This document shows positions 1-5,900 of a DNA stretch of 6,821 nt, piece by piece. The notes below the pieces were generated by a model that did no database searches, was not told where the DNA came from, and saw only the letters and a program-made list of their open reading frames with translations. Within the stretch, counting starts at the first letter, position 1, and every line of letters starts with the position of its first letter. Source of the DNA: Planctomycetota bacterium (lineage in GTDB: Bacteria; Planctomycetota; Planctomycetia; Pirellulales; Pirellulaceae); contig JAPLNJ010000044.1 in the NCBI GenBank assembly GCA_026692885.1, positions 1 through 6,821 on the forward strand, given 5' to 3'. The translations under genes and the position numbers were made by a program.

Positions 1-1065
1 GGGATCCCCACTGGGCAGCAGTGGAACACCTACGATACCGCCGTCTCGGGCGCCAACACGTTCATCGGCTCGCAGTACCTGTCGGCCCTGGCGGCCGCGG
101 AGCGGCTGGCGCTGGTGATGCAGGACGCCGAGGCTGAGCAACGGTGGCGCGCGGTGCGCGAAACGGGGATGAAGAACCAGAACGAAAAGCTCTGGAATGG
201 CGAGTACTACGTCCAGATTCCCGAACCGAAGCCCGCCAGGGATTACAACAACGGCTGCCACGCCGACCAGTTGTTGGGTCAGTGGTGGGCGCACATGCTG
301 AACCTGGGCTACCTCTATCCGGCCGACCGGGTGCGAGGTGCGTTGGAAGCGGTGATGAAATACAACTTCCGCGAGAATTTTGTGGGTTTCAAGCAGGACC
401 CGCGGCGGTATGTCTTGGACGATGAACCCGGGCTGCTGATCTGCACGTGGCCGCACGACGACCGGCCCAAGTCGTTCATCCTGTATGCGGACGAGGTCTG
501 GACGGGCATCGAGTACGCGGCGGCGGGGGCGATGATTTATGAGGGACTGCTCGACCACGCCCGACGCATCGTGCGGGCGGCCCGCAGCCGTTACGACGGC
601 CGGCGCCGCGACACGTTGAATTCTGGCCCCGGCGGCAACCCGTATAACGAACTGGAGTGCGGCAAGTTCTACGCCAGGGCCATGAGTTCCTGGTCGTTGT
701 TGATCGCTTCCCAGGGGCAGATTCTCGAAGGACCCCAGGGTCGGCTCGGCTTCAAACCCAAGTGGCAGCCGGAGGACCATCGCTCGTTCTACACGGCACC
801 GGAGGGCTGGGGCCTCTTCCTGCAGCAGCGGGAGGGCGCGCGACAGACGGAACGGGTCGAGGTGCGGCATGGTCAGTTGCGGCTGCGCGAATTGGTGTTC
901 GAATTGCTGCCGGTGGCGAACGCGGCAACTGCGGCAGTAACCATTGCCGGCCAGGCGGTGAAAGCGACACTGCAACGCGCAGGCAGTGAGGCTCGTGTCG
1001 TCTTGGACTGTGAAGCGACCGTCCCCGAGGGCCAGGTGGTGGAAGTCGTGTTCCAGTGGGCCTAG
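1..1065 (+). CDS. GH116-family beta-glucosidase/glucosylceramidase, C-terminal part (5' end outside window)
   Basis: Frame 1 is open from the first base to TAG at 1063-1065 and gives 354 residues. This is the C-terminal (alpha/alpha)6-type part of a GH116 glycosidase, the family of mammalian GBA2 and bacterial beta-glucosidases that hydrolyse beta-glucosides. Family signatures are visible: QQWNTYD near residues 6-12, HADQLLGQWW at 87-96, VWTGIEYAAAGAMIYEG in the middle, and NELECGKFYARAMSSW at about 216-231. By recalled family knowledge, Asp89 (codon 265-267) in the ADQ..GQW motif is the acid/base. Glu217 and Arg226, nine residues apart, match the pair that holds the glucose ring. The nucleophile Glu lies upstream. 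The M at 115 is internal, because homology continues through it to base 1. A Trp stands where I recall His in QHNTYD of other members. Export cannot be judged without the N-terminus. The family call is strong; the substrate is unknown. Confidence 0.88.
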   Translation, partial: GIPTGQQWNTYDTAVSGANTFIGSQYLSALAAAERLALVMQDAEAEQRWRAVRETGMKNQNEKLWNGEYYVQIPEPKPARDYNNGCHADQLLGQWWAHMLNLGYLYPADRVRGALEAVMKYNFRENFVGFKQDPRRYVLDDEPGLLICTWPHDDRPKSFILYADEVWTGIEYAAAGAMIYEGLLDHARRIVRAARSRYDGRRRDTLNSGPGGNPYNELECGKFYARAMSSWSLLIASQGQILEGPQGRLGFKPKWQPEDHRSFYTAPEGWGLFLQQREGARQTERVEVRHGQLRLRELVFELLPVANAATAAVTIAGQAVKATLQRAGSEARVVLDCEATVPEGQVVEVVFQWA

Positions 1066-1084
1066 CGACGGTGGAAAAATGACG

Positions 1085-1124
1085 CCCTCGCCCCGGTACT
1101 CCGGGGAGATGGCCGGGGTGAGGG
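1085..1124. repeat. Short GC-rich hairpin just downstream of the GH116 gene
   Basis: The arms 1085-1096 (CCCTCGCCCCGG) and 1113-1124 (CCGGGGTGAGGG) pair over 12 bp with one G-T position, around a 16-nt loop. It begins 20 bases after the stop codon. It could help end or stabilise the GH116 transcript, but there is no T-run after it, so it is not a canonical intrinsic terminator. It may equally be one of the REP-like units that fill this spacer. Confidence 0.5.
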
Positions 1125-1220
1125 GCGGAAAAGCAAATACCGAAGTTGTTGCTCGCGAGTTCCCTTGGGGGCTAACGGCAACTGCTGTGCACATCTTTGC
1201 AGCCAGCCAAAGGCTGGAAA

Positions 1221-1304
1221 TACAAGCACTACGCGCAAGCGAGTGGGTCCGCGGTGGACTGACAAGTGAAATCCAGACCCACTCGCTTGCGCGTCGTGCT
1301 TGTA
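1221..1304. repeat. Inverted repeat with 29-bp arms (REP/MITE-like)
   Basis: Left arm 1221-1249 and right arm 1276-1304 are reverse complements with a single mismatch (T1230 against C1295) and a 26-nt spacer. The arms contain CGCAAGCGAGTGGGTC on one side and its complement on the other. No protein is encoded and the structure would fold as a strong hairpin in either strand. I recall similar arms being common between genes in planctomycete genomes. That is memory, not a search result. Confidence 0.75.
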
Positions 1305-1483
1305 AAATACCGGCCTTCGGCCCCTAGGAAGATGCGCACACCAGTGGGGCTAACGGCTGGCAAGTGATTCGGCACTGTCATGGTGCGAACATCTCTTACA
1401 GGACGTCCAGGACCCGCGCCGAGGTCTTGACATCCAAACGGCCCAGCCGCTTGGTAAGTCGCACTTGGTCCACCGTGCGGACT
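1305..1483. other. Spacer without recognisable features
   Basis: This stretch between two palindromic elements has no open frame with coding character, no strong inverted repeat and no clear promoter that I can see. A short frame crossing it on the minus strand (1229-1573) is interrupted by the repeats on both sides and looks like chance. Confidence 0.4.
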
Positions 1484-1863
1484 GGCCTTGATCATAAGGT
1501 GGCGCAAGGCGCTAGCAGCCGTCCACACTAACGCGCCAGTTTTGAAGTTACGCATTTCGGTGTGGTGCGGCATGGCATACCGCGAAGCGGTTACGTCACA
1601 TAGCCCAGGGTTGCCGCGCAGCGGCTACCCTGGGTCACGGGTCCCCGCGACGCGTTCCCCTACCCCAACGGGGTTTCGTCGCGAGGTGAGCACGCCGTGA
1701 CACAACCCCGTTGGGGTAGCCGAGGGAACTCCGGCGACTGGACCCAGGGTAGCTGCGCAACCCTGGGCTATGAGACGTAACGCCTTTGGCGTAGGAACTG
1801 CCAAAATGCGCAACTTCAAAACTGGCGCGTCGGGCTGGTGTGCGCCACCTTATGATCAAGGCC
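1484..1863. repeat. Compound ~380-bp imperfect palindrome with nested hairpins
   Basis: The outer ends, 1484-1506 and 1841-1863, are perfect 23-bp reverse complements that include CCTTGATCATAAGG. Moving inward, 1531-1549 pairs perfectly with 1812-1830 (19 bp). CATAGCCCAGGGTTG near 1599-1613 then pairs with its complement near 1758-1772. The innermost arms 1661-1675 and 1704-1718 pair perfectly over 15 bp around a 28-nt centre. Each half also holds its own hairpin: CCCAGGGT/ACCCTGGG at 1604-1611 with 1627-1634, and at 1743-1750 with 1760-1767. The left half is about 32 nt longer, through indels. The frames crossing it are mirror images of one another and not believable proteins. It is best read as a non-autonomous mobile element or a pair of inverted REP-like units; a structured RNA is an alternative. 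Confidence 0.8.
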
Positions 1864-1866
1864 GAA

Positions 1867-1968
1867 GCGGCAGGAAATAGCTTACCGAACTTAATGTAGG
1901 ATGGTCTTCCCAGACCGTCCCGATCGGCCTGGAAAGGCCGCACCTGCGGGTAAGTTATTTCCTGCCGC
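1867..1968. repeat. Inverted repeat with 20-bp arms enclosing two small hairpins
   Basis: The arms 1867-1886 (GCGGCAGGAAATAGCTTACC) and 1949-1968 are reverse complements with one mismatch. Inside are two more hairpins: 1899-1907 with 1912-1920 (GGATGGTCT/AGACCGTCC, one G-T position), and 1925-1930 with 1935-1940 (CGGCCT/AGGCCG, loop GGAA). The element starts three bases after the large palindrome ends, so the two are either a composite or two insertions at one spot. No coding content. Confidence 0.7.
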
Positions 1969-2080
1969 TCGCCTAAGGCAGCGAGCAGACGTACATGGTG
2001 CCGTTACGCAGGAAGCCCTTCAACCCGGCTTTGGCAGCGACGGTCTCACTTCGCTCACCGCCGGTGACGCCGTATCGTGT

Positions 2081-2110
2081 CCCCTCCTTACCAAGGGTGG
2101 TTAAGGGGGG
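2081..2110. repeat. C-run/G-run imperfect hairpin
   Basis: CCCCTCCTTACCA at 2081-2093 faces TGGTTAAGGGGGG at 2098-2110, with three mismatches over 13 positions and a 4-nt loop. A second C-rich/G-rich stretch follows at about 2149-2168 (CTCCCCTTGGTCTGGGGA). The pairing is weaker than in the neighbouring elements. A tight 6-bp stem with a 3-nt loop (ACTCGC TTC GCGAGT) is found at 2175-2189, followed by TTTC. Neither stem follows a gene, so a terminator role is not supported. Confidence 0.4.
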
Positions 2111-2290
2111 ATCTTGAGTATCGGGACATACTGACACTCCTCCTCCCAACCTCCCCTTGGTCTGGGGATGCGTGACTCGCTTCGCGAGTTTTCGAGTGAA
2201 AGTCTGACGGTCGAGTTGAGACAGTCGAACTATTGGCGTTTTGTCGAGTCGCCAGAGCGGGCTGGTGCACAGCGTCACGGCCAGACTTGT

Positions 2291-2359
2291 CCGGCGGCTA
2301 GCGCCCAATGCCACTTGCTTTGCACGCGGACATGGTGAGCCGCAAGGCGCTAGCCGCGG
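2291..2359. repeat. Hairpin unit starting with the CCGGCGGCTAGCGCC repeat
   Basis: CCGGCGGCTAGCGCC at 2291-2305 is an almost perfect reverse complement of GGCGCTAGCCGCGG at 2346-2359, differing by a one-base indel. The same 23-bp sequence that begins this unit recurs as a direct copy at 2391-2413, exactly 100 bases on. The unit therefore looks like one repeat family copied twice, the second copy having been joined to or interrupted by another element. Confidence 0.6.
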
Positions 2360-2390
2360 GTTCTTGGCCAGAAAATGCCGCCAGTCTTCA

Positions 2391-2413
2391 CCGGCGGCTA
2401 GCGCCCAATGCCA
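2391..2413. repeat. Second direct copy of the 23-bp CCGGCGGCTAGCGCC... repeat
   Basis: Bases 2391-2413 are identical to 2291-2313, after which the two copies diverge. The last part of this copy (from 2403) also forms the left arm of the palindrome at 2403-2531. A degenerate third copy of the first bases (TCACCGGCGGCCAGCG) is seen at 2644-2659. Confidence 0.6.
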
Positions 2414-2531
2414 TCTACTTTGGGACCATTGGGGGCGTTTTTTGTTAGCGGAGCGGCGCAAGCCGCCCGGTTTTCCGACTGTAATACCGGACGGCTCGCG
2501 CCGTGCCGCTACAAAGTAGATGGCATTGGGC
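2403..2531. repeat. 129-bp palindrome with perfect 20-bp ends and a GC-rich inner hairpin
   Basis: The ends 2403-2422 (GCCCAATGCCATCTACTTTG) and 2512-2531 are perfect reverse complements. Within them, 2444-2471 and 2486-2512 form a second hairpin built on GTAGCGG...CGGCGC.AGCC..CCGGT, with a one-base indel and about three mismatches. The loop is TTTCCGACTGTAAT. This inner unit has the form of a REP sequence. I recall very similar units in planctomycete intergenic regions, where RAYT-type transposases would be the likely drivers. No such transposase lies in this window. Confidence 0.7.
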
Positions 2532-2643
2532 CATGGTCGTTCCGCTCCAAGTAAGCGGCATTGGCCGCTGGGCCCTGATGGCCGTCTCACGGCGTAGGGG
2601 CGCGACACGGCGTGTCATCGCATCCTGGATGCAGAGCGGGGCC

Positions 2644-2659
2644 TCACCGGCGGCCAGCG
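2644..2659. repeat. Degenerate third copy of the CCGGCGGCTAGCG repeat start
   Basis: TCACCGGCGGCCAGCG differs from bases 2388-2403 at one position. It stands alone without a visible inverted partner nearby. The rest of 2532-2774 shows no gene and no other strong structure. Confidence 0.35.
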
Positions 2660-2778
2660 GTTCCGCCTGTTTGAACCAATTTCGTCTCGCGCGCGGATGC
2701 CGAAAGGACACGTGCCGGGCTGTGGGACACCACGCCGATGGCCTAATAACTCTTTCGACAAGCGGGCACGCCCGTTGA

Positions 2779-2807
2779 TTGACCCAAGGCACGAGGTCCC
2801 CTACAAT
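2779..2807 (+). promoter_or_regulatory. Predicted sigma70-type promoter for the large surface-protein gene
   Basis: TTGACC at 2779-2784 (5 of 6 to the -35 consensus) and TACAAT at 2802-2807 (5 of 6 to the -10 consensus) are separated by the ideal 17 bases. Transcription would start near 2813-2815, leaving a leader of about 160 nt before the ATG at 2976. This is a motif match only. It is the first such site after the repeat island ends and it faces the gene. Confidence 0.5.
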
Positions 2808-2818
2808 CCACGCCGACG

Positions 2819-2878
2819 CTGTCGAGCTAAAGATAGCAACAGGTATCTAGCCGAATCTAACGGCGATCTGCTCGACAG
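2819..2878 (+). promoter_or_regulatory. Possible stem in the 5' leader
   Basis: CTGTCGAGC at 2819-2827 and GCTCGACAG at 2870-2878 are perfect 9-bp reverse complements around a 42-nt loop. If the promoter upstream is right, the stem would begin a few bases after the transcription start, where it could protect the message end or bind a regulator. It does not match a riboswitch class I recognise. Confidence 0.3.
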
Positions 2879-2961
2879 ACGAACGCCCGCATGTACCGCT
2901 TGGCCCGTAGCCCCCCATGCGTTGTCACTGGTCCCACGCCATCCCGCTGCTCAAACGCCTT

Positions 2962-2968
2962 AAGGAAG
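2962..2968 (+). promoter_or_regulatory. Shine-Dalgarno supporting the ATG at 2976
   Basis: AAGGAAG lies seven bases before the ATG. Together with the basic N-terminus followed by an LEPR-like motif downstream, it fixes this start over later in-frame codons. Confidence 0.65.
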
Positions 2969-2975
2969 ATCGCCC

Positions 2976-5900
2976 ATGAAGCTCTTCACCCGCCGTGGCC
3001 TTTCGACTGGCAAGACCAACCGCACGAAATCGCGGAAATCTGCGAATCTGCTTCCCCGCTGCGTTCGTAGCCGAAGTCTGCTGTTTGAACCGCTGGAGAC
3101 TCGCACGCTGCTGGCGGCGAATTATGGATTCGGTCTGGTCCACGGGGCCTCGGCCCCTGGGGTGCCAGTCGGTCTCGGCGAAGCGCCTCGGCCGGTGCTG
3201 AATTGGGAACTCAACACGCCCCAACCTCTTGTCGGAAGTGGGGCGGCAACGCCGGTGAGACTGTCGCTTCAAACGAACTCCATGCAATTTGGGCTGCCCG
3301 GTGACGCGGTCGTCGTCGGGCACTGGACGGCCGATGTGCAGGGAGACTGGCCCGGCGTAACGCGGAAATTCATCGATCCGGAGAACGGCCTCGATTACCT
3401 GAAGTGGTATCTGGCCTACGATCGCGACGCCATCCACGACAACCAGGAATTTATTTTCGGATTCTACGGCGACACGCCGGTGGCCGGAGACTGGAACGGC
3501 AACGGCTTGGACAAGGCCGGTGTTGTCCGGAAGGGCAGCGACGGATACCTGCACTGGTATCTGGACACCAACGGCGACGGCCAGCCCACTCCCGACAACG
3601 AATACATCTACGGTTTCAACTCCGACATTCCGGTGGTCGGTGATTGGGACGGCGATGGCACCGACAACATCGGGATCGTCCGGCCTGGGGCCGATGGCCT
3701 GCTGGCCTGGTACCTCGACACGAACTGGGCCGCCGACGGGAAGTGGGAGCACGAGATCGCGTGGAGTTTCGGCCTGGTTGCCACCCATGACGTCCCGATC
3801 GTCGGCGACTGGAACGGGGATGGCAAGTCCGAAGCGGGCGTGGTCCGGGACGAAGGGGGCAAGGGCCTGCACTGGCTGTTCAACACGGACGCCGCGAATG
3901 ACAAATGGGCCGAGACGGACGCATACACCAGCGGCATGGGCATTCCGGTGACCGGACGGTGGACGATGCCCAAGACGACGCTCTTCGTCGGAGATTTGTC
4001 GTCACGACAGAGCGTTGCCAACGGCGGCACACTCACGTTTTCCGCCCGTCAAGCCGCCGAAGACCCCGTGGGCCAACTGCCTTTCCATCTGCTGAATCCG
4101 GGCACCGCCCCGCTGAACGTAACGTCGATCTCCGTCACGGGCAACGGGTTCGAATTGACCGGCCAGACGTCGGGCGTCATCGGTCCATCGGGCGCAGCCG
4201 ACTTCACCGTTCGCTACACGGGCATCGGCGATCCTGCGGGGCAACTCACCATTTTGACCAACGACAAGGCAGCCAGCCCGTATGTCATCCATTTCGCGGT
4301 TGCTCCGGTCGTGCCCGTCGTGGAGCACAAGCCGATCCTCGCGGTGGCGGTACGCGGCTGGTCCGAGATGCCCGACCCGGTGCCCATCGGGCCTGGTCAG
4401 CTCAACTCGCCCCGTCCCCCGGAAGTGACGTTCGTCCTGTCGAACACGGGCGATCAGCCGCTAAGCTTCGGGACCATAACCTTCGGGACCATCACGCCTC
4501 CGAACGGGTTCAGAATCACCAAGAATCTTTCCGGCACAACGCTTGTGCCCGGCGCTACCGCCACTCTGGTAGTTCAACTTGACGTCACCAGCGAAGGCGT
4601 CAAGAGCGGTTCGCTGCGGATTCCTTCCAACGACCAGGGTAACCCCGCCAGCGTTTTCTCGATTCCCGTTTCGGGCACGGTCAAGCCGGTGCCCCAGCAG
4701 TCCCCGGTCATCAGCGTGTATGAAGATCGTTACAATGGCACTCGGGTCGTGAACGGCGGTTCTCAGACGGTGAAGTTCCCGCCCGCCATGGAAGGGACGG
4801 AGGGAACGACACGGCATTTCGTGATTCACAACAGCGGACCAGGCACCCTTTTCCTCGGCCCGCTGACCATCGGGCCGACCGTCTATTCGGACGGCTCGCA
4901 AGATACTGCGTTCGTCGTCCCCCTAGGCCAAAACATTCCTGCCGGGACGGCACTCGCAACGGGGCAAGAAGTCAGCTTCGAGATCCGTCTGGACCCGCAC
5001 CGTCACGGCTTGCCGGAGACCGCCAAAGTCAGTTTTGTCACCAACGACCCCGCGGCTTCTGCCTTCTCGTTCCTGATTGTCGGCACGATCGAGCATCCGG
5101 CTCCGCCGCCTGCGCCTGGGCCCGACCCACCGTCCGGGTCAAAAGAGATTCACTATCTCACCTTTGGGGATCGGAGCGGTAACATCCAGGGCACACGTGG
5201 TGCCATGGTCACCTACACTCCGAAAAGCATCATTCAACTCACGATCTACGAAGGGGAGCACTACTACGAATACGAATACACCAAGTTCTTTGACGGCGAC
5301 GCGAGTGGCATCTACGGCAATGTCTACATCAACGATTTCGACATATTGCCAGACGGCGGCATTGTTTTTGCCTTCAGCGGCGGGACCGCGTTGCGGGGGC
5401 GGGATGGGCAGGATGAGTACGTCTACCCGTCGGACCTGGTCGTCTTTCGGAATGGGCGATGGGACTGGTACTTGCATAGCTACAAATTGTTCTCCCTGCA
5501 CATTGAATCCGTGGCCGTAAGCGAGAACGGGACCATTTACCTCTCGCTGGAAGAACCGGGCTTCTCGATGCCCATCTACGGTTCATGGTACGACCTGCTC
5601 AGCTACCGTCCGAGTGACCAGACCTGGTCCAAGGTGTTTGACGGGTCCCAGAACAATCTATTTGAACTTAACGAGCTAATCGACGCCGTGGACGTCTACC
5701 GCGGCGACTTTTACTTTTCGACGAAGAGCTTCTTCACCGTCGGCGAGAACGGCCTTAACCTATCGGGCCAAGGTTCGGATGTGATCGCCTTCACACCGCA
5801 GGGAATGGCAGGCACTTGGCATAGCAAAAAGGTTCTCGACGCCAGCCCCTTAGGCTACAACCAACTCTATGGCTTTCCATCGGATCGTTTGGAAGGTTAC

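Noticed and set aside
1066..1140. Intrinsic terminator after the GH116 gene
   Set aside because: A hairpin exists but no T-run follows it, so it is listed only as a repeat.
2291..2413. Possible CRISPR-like direct repeats
   Set aside because: Only two exact copies and one degenerate one, spacing of 77 bp or more between copies, and palindromic structure across the spacers; no cas genes.
1973..2608. 211-residue minus-strand open frame across the repeat island
   Set aside because: It passes straight through several inverted repeats, has no recognisable domain and its composition follows the palindromes; its openness is a by-product of GC-rich repeats.
2891..3070. Upstream open frame in the leader overlapping the start of the giant gene
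   Set aside because: It has no ribosome binding site and no protein-like composition; probably a chance ATG.
2925..3872. 315-residue minus-strand open frame
   Set aside because: It is antisense to the start of the giant gene, including the regular FG-GAP-like repeats, which produce a regular but meaningless mirror protein; the plus-strand frame has clear domains.
3905..4582. 225-residue plus-strand frame overlapping the giant gene
   Set aside because: Arg/His-rich out-of-frame translation of the choice-of-anchor D region; no start signal or domain.
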